Assembly: GCF_000023865.1 (NCBI RefSeq)
Contig: NC_013159.1
Span: forward strand, 4,118,001 to 4,182,000
DNA: 64,000 bases
Direction: 5' to 3'
Origin: Saccharomonospora viridis DSM 43017
GTDB taxonomy: Bacteria > Actinomycetota > Actinomycetes > Mycobacteriales > Pseudonocardiaceae
The position numbers were made by a program, and so were the translations under genes. Of the stretch, positions 46,617 through 56,390 are shown piece after piece; positions within the stretch are counted from its first letter, which is position 1, and every line of letters starts with the position of its first letter. A model generated the notes under the pieces. That model was given only the letters and a program-made list of their open reading frames with translations, had not been told where the DNA came from and did no database searches.

Positions 46617-47465
46617 TCAGGGTTTGCGCGCCACGATGCAGCCGAAGAAGTGCTCCGTCGCGGTGCGCGGCCGCAGCTTCGGGCCGTCCGGCCACCACTC
46701 GTCACACAACGCCGCCCGGGGAGCCTCGTTCGGCCCCGGCGGCACGATCTCCCAGCCTTCGACGACGCGCTCCATCTCCTTGCGGGTACGGAACGTTCCC
46801 GACCCCATCGAGCTGTTCAACGCCACCTGCTCCAACTGGCGGGCCGTGGGGGTCAGCTCGGGTGTCTCCGGGTCCAGCAGGTGGGAGAACACGAAGTAGG
46901 AACCGGGCGCCAGCGCGTCGAGATAGCCGCGCATCATGTCGGCCAGATCGCCCGTGTAGTGGTGCAACGTGCTGACCTGGAGCAGCGCTATGGGGCGGTC
47001 GAAGTCGAGGTGTTCGGTCACCGTGCTGTGGCCGAGCACCTGAGCCGGCTCGAAGATGTCCGCATCCACCATGTGCGTGGAGTCGTTGTCGGCCAGCAGC
47101 GCGTTGCCGTGCGCGAGCACCACCGGGTCGTTGTCGACGTACACCACCTCGGCCGAGGGGTGGTACCGCTGCACGATCTGGTGGGTGTTCTCGGCGGTCG
47201 GCAGACCTGAACCGCAGTCGAGGTACTGCGTGATCCCGGCGTGGATCGCAAGGAACCGCACGGCTCTGACGAGGAAGTTCCGGTTGGCCCAAGCCAATTC
47301 CTCGATCGCCGGTGTCACGGCGCGCGCCTGCTCGAGGACTTCTCTGTCTACGGCGTAATTGTCCTTGCCGCCGAGCGCTGCGTCGTAGACCCGGGCGATG
47401 CTGGCTTTGGTCTGGTCAACTTCAACAGGGACGGATCGCTTTCCGAGCACCTGTTCCTCAGCCAT
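46617..47465 (-). CDS. SAM-dependent methyltransferase, PF04672 (DUF574) family
   Basis: 282 residues. The family pattern is clear: SIARVYDAALGGKDNYAVDR, NRNFLVRAVRFLA, YLDCGSGLPTAENTHQ and VYVDNDPVVLAHG, the last two forming the SAM site. This actinomycete family is greatly expanded in many genomes and its targets are unknown. The ATG at 47465 has GAGGAG upstream; the upstream open frame is a shadow of the RNA methyltransferase gene. Confidence 0.88.
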   Translation of the reverse strand: MAEEQVLGKRSVPVEVDQTKASIARVYDAALGGKDNYAVDREVLEQARAVTPAIEELAWANRNFLVRAVRFLAIHAGITQYLDCGSGLPTAENTHQIVQRYHPSAEVVYVDNDPVVLAHGNALLADNDSTHMVDADIFEPAQVLGHSTVTEHLDFDRPIALLQVSTLHHYTGDLADMMRGYLDALAPGSYFVFSHLLDPETPELTPTARQLEQVALNSSMGSGTFRTRKEMERVVEGWEIVPPGPNEAPRAALCDEWWPDGPKLRPRTATEHFFGCIVARKP

Positions 47466-47533
47466 GTGGGCTCCTCGACCTGATCTTGCTCCCGATTGGC
47501 TACACCGTAGTAGGTCGGCAGGAGCCCACGCAT

Positions 47534-48250
47534 TCAACTGTCCGATGGAATCGACGAGTGGGCGCCCCACGCCGCCGAAAGGTCGGCGTGCTGCCTCACC
47601 CAGGTGTGCATCACGATGCCGGCCGCCACCCCCGCGTTGATCGAACGCGTGCTGCCGAACTGCGCGATCGACACCACCAGCTCCGCCGCCTGTTGCGCGT
47701 CCTCGGACAGTCCGGGCCCCTCCTGCCCGAACAGCAGCACGCATTCCCTCGGCAGCCGCACCGTCTCCACCGGCTGCGCGCCGGGGGTGTTGTCCACGGC
47801 GACGATCGTGAGTCCGCGTTCGGTGGCGTAGTCGACGAGCCCCGACACCTGCGGATGGTGGTGCAGGTGTTGATAGCGGTCGGTCACCATCGCGCCCCGC
47901 CGGTTCCACCGGCGTTTGCCCACGATGTGCACGGCGGCCGCCGCGAAGGCGTTGGCGGTGCGCACCACCGTGCCGATGTTGTGGTCGTGCTGGAAGTTCT
48001 CGATCGCGACGTGGAACGGGTGCCTGCGCTCGTCCAAATCCGCCACGATCGCCTCCCGACGCCAATAGCGATACGCGTCGACCACGTTCCGGCGATCGCC
48101 GTGCTCCAGCAGTTCGGGGTCGTACCGGTCGTCCGTGGGCCACGGCCCCTCCCACGGCCCCACCCCGACCTCGTTCCGGTAGGTCCACTCGGTCGGCCCC
48201 ACCACCTCGGTCGTCCCCTCCGAGGTCTCCTGATCCATCCGACCGTTCAC
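47534..48250 (-). CDS. TrmH/SpoU-family RNA 2'-O-methyltransferase
   Basis: 238 residues with the three SPOUT motifs: NIGTVVRTANAF (1), LLFGQEGPGLS (2) and STRSINAGVAAGIVMHTW (3), which form the knotted SAM site. It methylates ribose in tRNA or rRNA; the target is unknown. A 65-residue N-terminal extension precedes the domain. The start is GTG 48250 (overlapping the DUF2784 stop) or ATG 48238. Position matches Rv0380c of M. tuberculosis. Confidence 0.88.
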   Translation of the reverse strand: MNGRMDQETSEGTTEVVGPTEWTYRNEVGVGPWEGPWPTDDRYDPELLEHGDRRNVVDAYRYWRREAIVADLDERRHPFHVAIENFQHDHNIGTVVRTANAFAAAAVHIVGKRRWNRRGAMVTDRYQHLHHHPQVSGLVDYATERGLTIVAVDNTPGAQPVETVRLPRECVLLFGQEGPGLSEDAQQAAELVVSIAQFGSTRSINAGVAAGIVMHTWVRQHADLSAAWGAHSSIPSDS

Positions 48251-48645
48251 CCCGCTATCGTCCTCCCGTCGGAAGTCACGGATTCATGCCGAGCGTGCCA
48301 ACGTACGTAGGCCCCCACGTACGAGGACACCACGAGCGCCAGCGCTCCCGTCCCGACGACGGGAAGCAGCTCACGGGGGAACACCGTGTCGTAGATGTAG
48401 TACTCGTTGAACCCGCCCGGCAACGGCTCGAGTCCCCGCAGCTTTCGTAACCGGTCCTCCAACTCCGTCAACGGACACGACAGCGGCAGCACGTTGACCG
48501 CCACGCCCCACAGCGCGAAGAAGATGTGCACGAAGATGGACTTCGGCCAACGCCACGCCAGGAACCCACCGAGGCCGATGTACAGCAGGGCCAGGAAATG
48601 AACTCCCGTCGTCAGAAACGTCAGCGCCGTCAGCAATCCCTGCAT
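48247..48645 (-). CDS. DUF2784 membrane protein
   Basis: 132 residues with three to four membrane segments. The conserved core LSCPLTELEDRLRKL is diagnostic of DUF2784. N-terminal MQGLLTALTFLTTGVHFLALLY is the first helix, and a long C-terminal helix (VVGTGALALVVSSYVGAY) ends in a basic tail. Function is unknown. Its stop overlaps the TrmH-like start, and a 85-bp gap separates it from pyrE. Confidence 0.8.
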   Translation of the reverse strand: MQGLLTALTFLTTGVHFLALLYIGLGGFLAWRWPKSIFVHIFFALWGVAVNVLPLSCPLTELEDRLRKLRGLEPLPGGFNEYYIYDTVFPRELLPVVGTGALALVVSSYVGAYVRWHARHESVTSDGRTIAG

Positions 48646-48730
48646 CGTCCACCTGCCCGTGTCCGCTCCCCTTCGAACAGGGAAAACGGTACTCCGCCAC
48701 AGAGGTCCGATGCCCGGAAATTGACGAAGG

Positions 48731-49300
48731 TCAGATGAGTCCCAGATCGTCCAGGTCGAGGAGGTACCGGTAGGGCAGGCCACGGGCCTCGATGGTCTCC
48801 TTGGCTCCCGTCGCCCTGTCCACCACCGTGGCCACGCCGACCACGGTCGCCCCGGCCTCCCGCAACGCGTCGACGGCCGTGAGCACACTGCCACCCGTCG
48901 TGGAGGTGTCCTCCACCGCGAGCACCCGCTGTCCGGCCACTTCCATGCCCTCGATGCGCCGCTGCATACCGTGCTCCTTGAACGACTTGCGCACCACGAA
49001 GGCGTCCAGCACGACGCCGTCGGCCGCGGCGGAGTGCAACATGGCGGTGGCCACGGGGTCGGCACCGAGGGTGAGCCCTCCCACGGCCACGTAGTCCCAG
49101 TCGGCGGTGAGCTGCCGCATCAACTTGCCGATCAACGGGGCCGCCCCGTGATGCAACGTGGCCCTGCGCAAATCGATGTAGTAGTCGGCCTCGGCACCGG
49201 AAGCCAGAGTGACCTTGCCGTGCACCACACAAAGCTCAGTGACCAACCGAGCCAGTTCGATCTTCGCTGCCTGGTCGAGGGAAGGGGAAGGTGTCACCAC
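48731..49300 (-). CDS. pyrE: Orotate phosphoribosyltransferase
   Basis: Converts orotate and PRPP to OMP in pyrimidine synthesis. 189 residues. The PRPP-binding loop is VLAVEDTSTTGGSVL, with VVRKSFKEHG as the flexible catalytic loop and YYIDLRRATLHHGAAPLIG near the N-terminus. The start is probably GTG 49300 or the GTG immediately after; no clear ribosome binding site is seen. The longer open frame upstream to 49834 is a shadow of the SDR gene. Confidence 0.93.
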   Translation of the reverse strand: MVTPSPSLDQAAKIELARLVTELCVVHGKVTLASGAEADYYIDLRRATLHHGAAPLIGKLMRQLTADWDYVAVGGLTLGADPVATAMLHSAAADGVVLDAFVVRKSFKEHGMQRRIEGMEVAGQRVLAVEDTSTTGGSVLTAVDALREAGATVVGVATVVDRATGAKETIEARGLPYRYLLDLDDLGLI

Positions 49301-49344
49301 AGAAACCAAGTCTGACACGACCACCTTCGTGACACGGGTCCGCC

Positions 49345-50112
49345 TCAGGTTCGATCGCGTCCCGCGACCCGGCCACCGAGCCTGCGCACCAACTCCCTCG
49401 GCAACAGCCGCCCGATGGCGACCACCGCCTTGTAGCGCTTGCTCGGCACCGAGATCACCCGGCCTCGCCGCAGATCGGCCAACGCCTCGTCCACCACACG
49501 CTCCGGCGACAACCAGAACGCCTTCGGGCCCGTCTTCTCCAGCCCCGCGCGGTCGTGGAACTCGGTGTGCGTGAACCCCGGACACAGCGCCATCACGCGC
49601 ACACCCGAGCCGTGCAGCGCCGAGGCCAACCCGTCGGAGAACGACGTCACCCACGCCTTGGCCGCCGTGTACGTCGACCCGCGGCCGGAGAAGAACGCGG
49701 CCACGCTCGACACGTTGATGATCGCGCCGGAACGGCGTTCGCGCATGACCGGCAAAGCGGCCCTCGTCAGCCGCAGCACCGCCGTCACATTGACGTCGAG
49801 CTGGTACTGCAACCGGTCCACGGACACGCTCCACAGCTCACCCGCGAGCCCCAACCCGGCATTGTTGATCAGCAGGTCCACCCCGGGGTCGGCCAGTCGC
49901 CGCTCGACCACCGCCATACCGTCCCGGCTCGACAAGTCGGCGGGCAGCACCTCGACCTCCACCCGGTGCCGGGCGCGGAGACGTTCGGCGCGTTCGGTGA
50001 GTCCGTTCTCGTTCCGTGCGACCAGCACCAGGTCGTACCCCTCGGCGGCGAGCCTGTCCGCGAACGCTGCCCCGATTCCGGCGGTCGCTCCGGTGATCAA
50101 TGCCACTGGCAT
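49345..50112 (-). CDS. Short-chain dehydrogenase/reductase
   Basis: 255 residues. [15 protein letters not shown] (cofactor site), LINNAGLG, catalytic Ser in NVSSVAAFF and Tyr-x3-Lys in YTAAKAW. The C-terminal part ([28 protein letters not shown]) resembles the DltE/YqjQ-like subgroup. Substrate unknown. It is 44 bp upstream of pyrE. Confidence 0.87.
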   Translation of the reverse strand: MPVALITGATAGIGAAFADRLAAEGYDLVLVARNENGLTERAERLRARHRVEVEVLPADLSSRDGMAVVERRLADPGVDLLINNAGLGLAGELWSVSVDRLQYQLDVNVTAVLRLTRAALPVMRERRSGAIINVSSVAAFFSGRGSTYTAAKAWVTSFSDGLASALHGSGVRVMALCPGFTHTEFHDRAGLEKTGPKAFWLSPERVVDEALADLRRGRVISVPSKRYKAVVAIGRLLPRELVRRLGGRVAGRDRT

Positions 50113-50237
50113 GGCCCCACGGTACCGTCCTTACGATCAACTCACGGGGCGGGCAGTATCTTCCCGAGGGGAATCACCACGGGTTATCTTTCGGACGGGA
50201 GTTACCGCGGGCCCATTCGACCGGGAAACGAAGCCAC

Positions 50238-50636
50238 ATGGAGCACGGTGCCATCGACTATCTGTCGTTCGTTCGCGGCTTCACAGCGGCGTTGGACGCC
50301 CAGGAAGCCGATCTCCCCGGCGACTCCCCGGACACCGTCGCTGCCCAATCAGGTGTGGACCCTGATTCCTACGCCAGGGGTTTCGAAGCGGGCTCCCAAC
50401 TGGTGCCCCAAACCCTGATCTACCGAGAACTGTCGATTCAGGACGGAGGACGGTTCACGGGCACACTCGACCTCCCCGACGACGAGTCCTCCACCGACAT
50501 CCCGGAGATTGATGACGGCGGCCCCTGGCACGAACCGCTCGGACAGTCCCGCACCGAGACCGCACCGAGCACGCACCATCCCGAGCCGCCGTTCGACGAA
50601 CCGGTTCAGCTGTCGGGCACCCTCGAACTCGGCTGA
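50238..50636 (+). CDS. Acidic hypothetical protein
   Basis: 132 residues, starting MEHGAIDYLSFVRGF. It is strongly acidic and rich in Asp, Pro and Thr, with a short helical region at 1-60 (FTAALDAQEADLPGD, DSYARGFEAGSQ) and a probably disordered C-terminal half. No family or function is recognised. It is the only plus-strand gene in a run of minus-strand genes between pyrE and clpB, which argues for its own promoter. The start codon has only a weak upstream signal. Confidence 0.55.
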   Translation: MEHGAIDYLSFVRGFTAALDAQEADLPGDSPDTVAAQSGVDPDSYARGFEAGSQLVPQTLIYRELSIQDGGRFTGTLDLPDDESSTDIPEIDDGGPWHEPLGQSRTETAPSTHHPEPPFDEPVQLSGTLELG

Positions 50637-50710
50637 ACGCCCGATCGCATCCGAAAAGACCGTTCGAAGACAAGCCCTGTGGGACCGCCGGCCGCAACCG
50701 ACGTCGCCGA

Positions 50711-51409
50711 CTAGGCCTTCCCCGTGTCGTCGGTGCCGGATTCGACGACGGACAACCGCGGAGGCGCATCCTCCTCCTCGAACGGGTCCACGATGTCGGC
50801 GATCTCACCCAGATCCCGCAGCAGACGCTCCAATCGCGACGGGCCCACGTTCGGCGCGACGCTCGCTAAGACCCACTCGTCCTCCAGCCACGCGACACCC
50901 ACGTCCCCGCCCAACGAATCGGCGGCGTCCACCAGGTCCTGATTGATCAGGGCACGGGCCGTGGTCAGGTCGTCGGCGAAGGCGTAACGCTGCCCCACCG
51001 GCCCCAGCAGCTCCGGCATCTCCGCCCGCTGGAACGGCACACTCGCCAACCACAGTTCCAACAGCACCGGGTGCACGCGATTGCAGCGCACGGCGACGAT
51101 GACGGCCGGGATCACGTTGTCGGCCTCGATGTCGAACACGAACACCGGTCGCCGACCGTCGGTGGTGAACGTGGACCCGGCTACGACGTTCACCGCGCTT
51201 TGCGCACCGAAGTAACCGATCGCACCGCCCGTCCACTTGTGGGGCAGCCGTTCGTCCTCCTCGACGTACTGCCAGCCGCGCAGCTCGGCCCAGCGTGCCC
51301 TCTCTCGATTACGGGAGCTCTCCCTGGCCCGGTCGGCGGTGAGCAAGACGAGCCCGGCCACCGCGGCGACGGCGGCGATGACGAACCAGATCCACGCTGG
51401 AATACCCAC
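50711..51409 (-). CDS. Membrane-anchored conserved protein (Rv0383c-like position)
   Basis: 232 residues. One N-terminal membrane anchor (IWFVIAAVAAVAGLVLLTA, about 6-24), then a basic stop (RARESSRNRERAR), so the bulk is in the cytoplasm by the positive-inside rule. The body contains FVFDIEADNVIPAVIVAVR and WLEDEWVLASV. No known function. It sits between pyrE and clpB, as does Rv0383c in M. tuberculosis. The GTG at 51409 is used because the upstream extension starts with TTG and encodes an unlikely Cys/Pro stretch. Confidence 0.7.
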   Translation of the reverse strand: MGIPAWIWFVIAAVAAVAGLVLLTADRARESSRNRERARWAELRGWQYVEEDERLPHKWTGGAIGYFGAQSAVNVVAGSTFTTDGRRPVFVFDIEADNVIPAVIVAVRCNRVHPVLLELWLASVPFQRAEMPELLGPVGQRYAFADDLTTARALINQDLVDAADSLGGDVGVAWLEDEWVLASVAPNVGPSRLERLLRDLGEIADIVDPFEEEDAPPRLSVVESGTDDTGKA

Positions 51410-51490
51410 GGCGATACAGGGTAGCCCGCACGGGCCGCCGACCAAGATCAGCGGGCCGTGTCGGGCCTACCCGTTTGGAGCATTCTCCGA

Positions 51491-54112
51491 TCATTCGGCC
51501 CGCGAGATCCGCAGCGTCTTGGCCCCGGTGTCGGATTCCGGCACGTCGACCCGCACGGTGTCCCCGTCCTTGATCTCTCCGGCCAGCAGTTTCTTGGCCA
51601 GCTCGTCCCCGATGGCCGACTGCACCAGCCGACGCAACGGACGGGCCCCGTAGATCGGGTCGTAGCCGTTCATCGCCAGCCACTCGCGGGCCGCCGGAGT
51701 GACGTCGAGAGTCAACCTGCGCTGCGCCAACCGCTTCGCCAACCGGCCGACCTGGATGTCCACGATCGCGCCGAGGTGCTCGGTGTCGAGCGCGTGGAAC
51801 ACCACGATGTCGTCGAGCCGGTTGAGGAACTCCGGCTTGAAGTGCTGCTGCACGACCGACATCACCGAGTCCTTGCGCTGTTGTTCGGACAGCGTGGGAT
51901 CGGCGATGACCTGCGAACCGAGGTTGGAGGTGAGCACCAGGATCGTGTTGCGGAAGTCGACCGTACGGCCCTGGCCGTCGGTGAGCCTGCCGTCGTCGAG
52001 CACCTGCAGCAACACGTCGAAGACATCCGGGTGCGCCTTCTCCACCTCGTCCAGCAACACCACCGAGTACGGCCGCCTGCGCACCGACTCGGTGAGCTGG
52101 CCACCCTGGTCGTAACCGACGTAACCGGGGGGCGCGCCCACGAGCCTGGCCACCGAGTGCTTCTCGCTGTACTCGCTCATGTCGATGCGCAGCATCGCGC
52201 GCTCGTCGTCGAACAGGAACTCGGCCAGCGCCTTCGCCAACTCGGTCTTACCGACACCCGTGGGGCCGAGGAAGAGGAACGAACCCGTGGGCCGGTCCGG
52301 GTCGGCGACCCCGGCGCGTGCCCTGCGCACCGCGTCGGAGACCACCTTCACGGCGTCGCTTTGGCCGACGACCCGCTTGCCGAGTTCCTCCTCCATCCGC
52401 AGGAGCTTGCCGGTCTCGCCTTCCAGCAGTCGGCCCGCCGGGATCCCCGTCCACGCGCTCACCACGTCGGCGACGTCGTCCGCGCCGACCTCCTCCTTCA
52501 GCATCACGTCGGCCATGTTCTCGCCGGAGGGGTCCGACTCGGTGTCGCGGATGGCCTTCTCCAGCTCCTTCTCCAGCGCGGGGATACGGCCGTACCGCAG
52601 CTCGGCCGCCCGACCCAGGTCGGCGTCCCGTTCGGCCCGTTCCGCCTCTCCGCGCAACTGCTCGAGCTGCTCCTTCAGTCCGCGGACACGTTCGATGGCG
52701 CTCTTCTCGTTCTGCCACCGGGCCATGAGCGCGTTCAGCTTCTCCCGCCTCTCGGCCAGCTCAGCGCGCAACGCCTCCAGCCGCTCCTTCGAGGCCGGAT
52801 CGTCCTCCTTGGACAGCGCCATCTCCTCGATCTCCATGCGGCGCACGGCCCGCTCCACCTCGTCGATCTCGACGGGGCGTGAGTCGATCTCCATGCGCAG
52901 CCGGGACGCGGCCTCGTCCACCAGGTCGATGGCCTTGTCGGGCAGGAAGCGGGCGGTGATGTAGCGGTCGGACAGCGTCGCCGCCGCCACCAACGCGGCG
53001 TCGGTGATGCGCACACCGTGGTGCACTTCGTACCGCTCCTTGAGCCCGCGCAGGATACCGACGGTGTCCTCCACCGACGGCTCCCCGACGAACACCTGCT
53101 GGAACCGCCGTTCCAGTGCGGCGTCCTTCTCGATGTGCTCGCGGTACTCGTCGAGCGTCGTCGCGCCGACCATGCGCAGCTCGCCCCGCGCCAACATCGG
53201 CTTGATCATGTTGCCCGCGTCGAGCGAGGAGTCCCCGGAACCGGTCGCGCCGGCACCGACGATCGTGTGCAGCTCGTCGATGAACGTGACGACCTGTCCG
53301 TCGGATTCCTTGATCTCCTTCAGCACGGCCTTGAGCCGCTCCTCGAACTCCCCGCGGTACTTCGCGCCCGCCACCATCGAACCGACGTCGAGCGCCACCA
53401 CGCGCTTGCCCCGCAGCGATTCGGGCACGTCACCGGCCACGATGCGCTGCGCGAGCCCCTCCACGATGGCGGTCTTGCCGACACCGGGCTCACCGATGAG
53501 CACGGGGTTGTTCTTGGTGCGCCGGGACAACACCTGCACGACCCGGCGGATCTCGCTGTCCCTGCCGATCACCGGGTCCAGCTCACCGGCCCGGGCCCGT
53601 TCCGTCAGGTCGACACCGTACTTCTCCAGGGCCTGATACGTCCCTTCCGGATCCGGGGTGGTGACCCGCGCCGAACCCCGGACCTTGGTGAACGCATCCC
53701 GGAGCGTCTCCGGCGTGGCTCCCTGACGCTTGAGCAGGTCCGCGACCGGACCGCCCTCGGCGGCCAGTCCGACGAGGACGTGTTCGGTGGAGACGTACTC
53801 GTCGCCCATCTCCGTCGCCAACTTCTGGGCGTGGGTCAACGACTTCACCGCGTACGTGTCGAACTGCGGCGACGAGACGGTGGCTCCCGTGGCCGAGGGC
53901 AGAGTCGAGATGACCGACTCCAGTTCCTTGCGGACGGCGCCGGGATCGGCCCCGGCCGCGGTGAGCAGCGGCGCGGCCAATCCGTCGCTTTGGGACAGCA
54001 ACGCGCCCAGCAGATGCGCGGGCGAGATCTCCGGGTTACCCGCCATGGTGGCGGCCTGCGCCGCCGATGAGATCGCTTGCTGCGTTTTCGTGGTCGGGTT
54101 GAAAGCGTCCAT
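51491..54112 (-). CDS. clpB: ATP-dependent disaggregase ClpB
   Basis: AAA+ hexamer that extracts proteins from aggregates with DnaK/DnaJ/GrpE. 873 residues: tandem Clp N repeats (1-150), first AAA domain with Walker A GEPGVGKT (207-214) and Walker B TFIDELH, the middle coiled-coil domain (about 410-530, [20 protein letters not shown]), and second AAA domain with [10 protein letters not shown] and [10 protein letters not shown]. It is preceded by a HAIR element, so HspR represses it. Confidence 0.97.
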   Translation of the reverse strand: MDAFNPTTKTQQAISSAAQAATMAGNPEISPAHLLGALLSQSDGLAAPLLTAAGADPGAVRKELESVISTLPSATGATVSSPQFDTYAVKSLTHAQKLATEMGDEYVSTEHVLVGLAAEGGPVADLLKRQGATPETLRDAFTKVRGSARVTTPDPEGTYQALEKYGVDLTERARAGELDPVIGRDSEIRRVVQVLSRRTKNNPVLIGEPGVGKTAIVEGLAQRIVAGDVPESLRGKRVVALDVGSMVAGAKYRGEFEERLKAVLKEIKESDGQVVTFIDELHTIVGAGATGSGDSSLDAGNMIKPMLARGELRMVGATTLDEYREHIEKDAALERRFQQVFVGEPSVEDTVGILRGLKERYEVHHGVRITDAALVAAATLSDRYITARFLPDKAIDLVDEAASRLRMEIDSRPVEIDEVERAVRRMEIEEMALSKEDDPASKERLEALRAELAERREKLNALMARWQNEKSAIERVRGLKEQLEQLRGEAERAERDADLGRAAELRYGRIPALEKELEKAIRDTESDPSGENMADVMLKEEVGADDVADVVSAWTGIPAGRLLEGETGKLLRMEEELGKRVVGQSDAVKVVSDAVRRARAGVADPDRPTGSFLFLGPTGVGKTELAKALAEFLFDDERAMLRIDMSEYSEKHSVARLVGAPPGYVGYDQGGQLTESVRRRPYSVVLLDEVEKAHPDVFDVLLQVLDDGRLTDGQGRTVDFRNTILVLTSNLGSQVIADPTLSEQQRKDSVMSVVQQHFKPEFLNRLDDIVVFHALDTEHLGAIVDIQVGRLAKRLAQRRLTLDVTPAAREWLAMNGYDPIYGARPLRRLVQSAIGDELAKKLLAGEIKDGDTVRVDVPESDTGAKTLRISRAE

Positions 54113-54167
54113 CCCTCACCTTCCGCCGTACGCGAAGACCCTCTTCGATATGGACAACGTCAGAAAA

Positions 54168-54188
54168 GTTGAGCGTGTTCCACTCAAC
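54168..54188. promoter_or_regulatory. HAIR element (HspR operator) at clpB
   Basis: GTTGAGC at 54168-54174 and ACTCAAC at 54182-54188 with a 7-base spacer, fitting CTTGAGT-N7-ACTCAAG with changes at the outer bases and one inner base. It lies 56 bp before the clpB start. Confidence 0.85.
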
Positions 54189-54703
54189 CTCAGCGGGACC
54201 GGCGCGGTCGGGAACACCGACGCGGCCATCGCCCGGTACATACGACACTCCTCTGAACTCCCTTCCGGTCCCCCACCCGCCCCTGACGCCCCACGACCCG
54301 CACGGACCCGTACGGACACACCCATACGACACCGTCCGGTCCCCATCCGCACGTTCCGCCGGCGGCGAGAGAAGCGCCCCTCGGGGCAGGCCCCGCTTCG
54401 GAGGGGAAACCACGGCGAGGGACTCGAAGCCCGAGCGGACCACGGCGACCGGCCGTACCGCGGGGCACGGTGTCTGACCGACCATCCCGGCCCCGTCCTC
54501 CGGCCCACCTCGCGACCCGTCCCGCGCCACGGCCGACCCGCAGGTCGCTTCCCCCCTTCCCCGCCGCTCACGATCTATCGTGCTTACAACGGTCAGGAAT
54601 TCATTCACGACAAGGGAGCCAAGGTGTTGCGTGGCAGTGCGTGCTACTTGGCGTGCCCCGTGCATCCGACACGGGCAGGGCGCGAACACTGTGAGGCGGC
54701 CTG
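54189..54703. other. Gene-poor region between clpB and the flavohemoglobin-like gene
   Basis: No gene with support is seen in 515 bp. It holds a GC-rich nested hairpin at 54371-54399 (outer arms GAAGC/GCTTC, inner GCCCC/GGGGC) and, at 54569-54582, the perfect palindrome CACGAT-CT-ATCGTG about 120 bp before the flavohemoglobin-like start, which may be an operator. Both are unassigned. Confidence 0.4.
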
Positions 54704-55891
54704 ATGGCAGACACGAGGATCAGCCCCATTCCTCTGCTCGCCCCACCCCGTGCAACGCCACCGGCCGTCACCGCCTTGGTGGAGCACATCGAGAACAGCT
54801 GGCACCTCGCCCGCCCCTACCTCGACGAGATCACGCAGCAGTTCTACCGGCTGCTGTTCACACTCGCCCCGTCCGCCCGGGATTTCTTCCCGGTGACCCT
54901 GCAGGCGGAGAACGGGCGTGTGGTCCGAGCGCTGATACGCGTATTGCGACTGGTGAACCGGCCGGACGATCTGATCCCCGTACTCCAACAGCTCGGCCGG
55001 GACCACCGGAAATTCGGACTGCAGGCGGCGCACTACGAAGCCGTGGGCACCGCCTTGCTCGGGGCACTCAAACACTGCCTCGGACCCGCGTGGACACCCG
55101 AAGTGGAACGAGCGTGGGCGGAAGCCTACACACTCGTGGCCCGGTCGATGCAGGAAGCCGCGGCGGACGCCGAGGCCGAGGCCGTCGAACCGCCGTACTG
55201 GGTCGGCACGGTCACCGAACACCACAGGCTCAGCTGGGACCTGGCCCTGGTACGGGTGGAACCGGAGGAGGAGATCCCGTATCACGCCGGACAGTACCTC
55301 AGCGTCGCGGTGCCCCAACGACCACGACTGTGGCGTGACCTGTCACCGGCCAACGCCCCGAGACCGGACGGTTCGCTGGAGTTCCACGTACGCGCCATCG
55401 ACGGAGGATGGGTGTCCCGGGCCATCGTCGGCCACACACAGCCCGGTGACGTGTGGACGTTCGGGGCCCCGATGGGGCGGCTCCGGGTCGACAGGGAGTC
55501 GGGACGACCGGTGCTGATGATCGCGGGCGGCACCGGTGTGGCCCCTCTACAGGCCATTGTGGACGATTTGGGACGGTGGACGGACAACCCCGAGGTCACG
55601 CTGTTCTACGGCGACCACTACTGGGACGACCTCTACGCGCTCGACCAGCTGCAATCGTTCGCGGCCAGCAACCCGTGGCTGACCGTGTGGCCCGTCGTGG
55701 AGGAACCGGGGTCCGTACCGGGGGTCGAGGAGGGCACACTCGCCGAAGCCGTGACACGCAGGGGCCCCTGGCAGGAGCACGACATCCTGGTGTCCGGACC
55801 GCCCGCCATGATCGAAGCGACGGTGGCCGCCCTCATCCGCACGGGCGTTCACCCGAGCCAGATCAACTACGACCCGTTCCTGGCGATGTGA
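54704..55891 (+). CDS. Flavohemoglobin-like protein (type II-like)
   Basis: 395 residues: a globin domain (about 20-155) with Tyr48 (QFYRLLF, the B10 position) and probable proximal His101 (GRDHRKFG), then a ferredoxin-reductase-like FAD domain and an NAD(P) domain (IAGGTGVAPLQ; DILVSGPPAMIEA). Classical members detoxify nitric oxide. Here the usual FAD motif RxYS is altered (WRDLSPAN), a feature of the divergent type II group that includes Rv0385 of M. tuberculosis. It converges with hspR and sits between the two heat-shock loci. Confidence 0.85.
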   Translation: MADTRISPIPLLAPPRATPPAVTALVEHIENSWHLARPYLDEITQQFYRLLFTLAPSARDFFPVTLQAENGRVVRALIRVLRLVNRPDDLIPVLQQLGRDHRKFGLQAAHYEAVGTALLGALKHCLGPAWTPEVERAWAEAYTLVARSMQEAAADAEAEAVEPPYWVGTVTEHHRLSWDLALVRVEPEEEIPYHAGQYLSVAVPQRPRLWRDLSPANAPRPDGSLEFHVRAIDGGWVSRAIVGHTQPGDVWTFGAPMGRLRVDRESGRPVLMIAGGTGVAPLQAIVDDLGRWTDNPEVTLFYGDHYWDDLYALDQLQSFAASNPWLTVWPVVEEPGSVPGVEEGTLAEAVTRRGPWQEHDILVSGPPAMIEATVAALIRTGVHPSQINYDPFLAM

Positions 55892-55941
55892 TCGTCGCCG
55901 GGATGCCCGGTCTCGGACACGTCCCCCAGCGTCGATCGGCC

Positions 55942-56382
55942 TCAGCGTCGATTGGGACGCCACACCACCAAGGCGTTCTGCCTGCGGACCGGGACGAGCT
56001 CCCTGCGGTAGGAGGCGTGGACGGCGGCGGCCGCCTGCTCCGCCGCCGCGTACGCCGCGGCGAGTTCCTCGGTCAGCTCGTCAACCCGCTGCTGCAACTC
56101 GCTGACCTGGTTCTCCAACTCGAGGATCCGCTTGATACCCGCGAGGTTGACGCCCTCCTCCTGCGACAACCGCTGCACCTCACGCAGCTGCGCGATGTCA
56201 CGCATGGAGTAACGCCGTCCACCGCCGGGTGTCCGGCCCGGGCTCACCAGTCCCAGCCTGTCGTACGACCGCAACGTCTGCGCGTGCAGTCCGGACAGCT
56301 GCGCCGCCACCGAGATCACGAAGACCGGCGTGTCCTCGTCAGCTCCGTGGGGCAGTCCGCCGGGTGGGCTCGAACCGAACAT
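55942..56382 (-). CDS. hspR: Heat-shock repressor HspR, MerR family
   Basis: 146 residues. MerR-type winged helix (FVISVAAQLSGLHAQTLRSYDRLGLVSPGR) with GGGRRYSMRDIAQL, then a coiled coil (ILELENQVSELQQRVDELTEEL) and a basic tail. It binds HAIR sites with DnaK as co-repressor. It is the last gene of dnaK-grpE-dnaJ-hspR, so the loop is autoregulatory. ATG 56382 has GAGG six bases upstream; GTG 56394, overlapping the dnaJ stop, is possible. Confidence 0.93.
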   Translation of the reverse strand: MFGSSPPGGLPHGADEDTPVFVISVAAQLSGLHAQTLRSYDRLGLVSPGRTPGGGRRYSMRDIAQLREVQRLSQEEGVNLAGIKRILELENQVSELQQRVDELTEELAAAYAAAEQAAAAVHASYRRELVPVRRQNALVVWRPNRR

Positions 56383-56390
56383 CGCCAGCC

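Noticed and set aside
46617-48188. Long minus-strand frame that would extend the SAM methyltransferase by 241 residues
   Set aside because: The extension is the out-of-frame reading of the TrmH-like gene. The methyltransferase has its own start with GAGGAG at 47465.
54470-54694. Short frames in the clpB-flavohemoglobin gap
   Set aside because: Arg/Pro/Ser-rich shadow composition on both strands, no ribosome binding site and no family.
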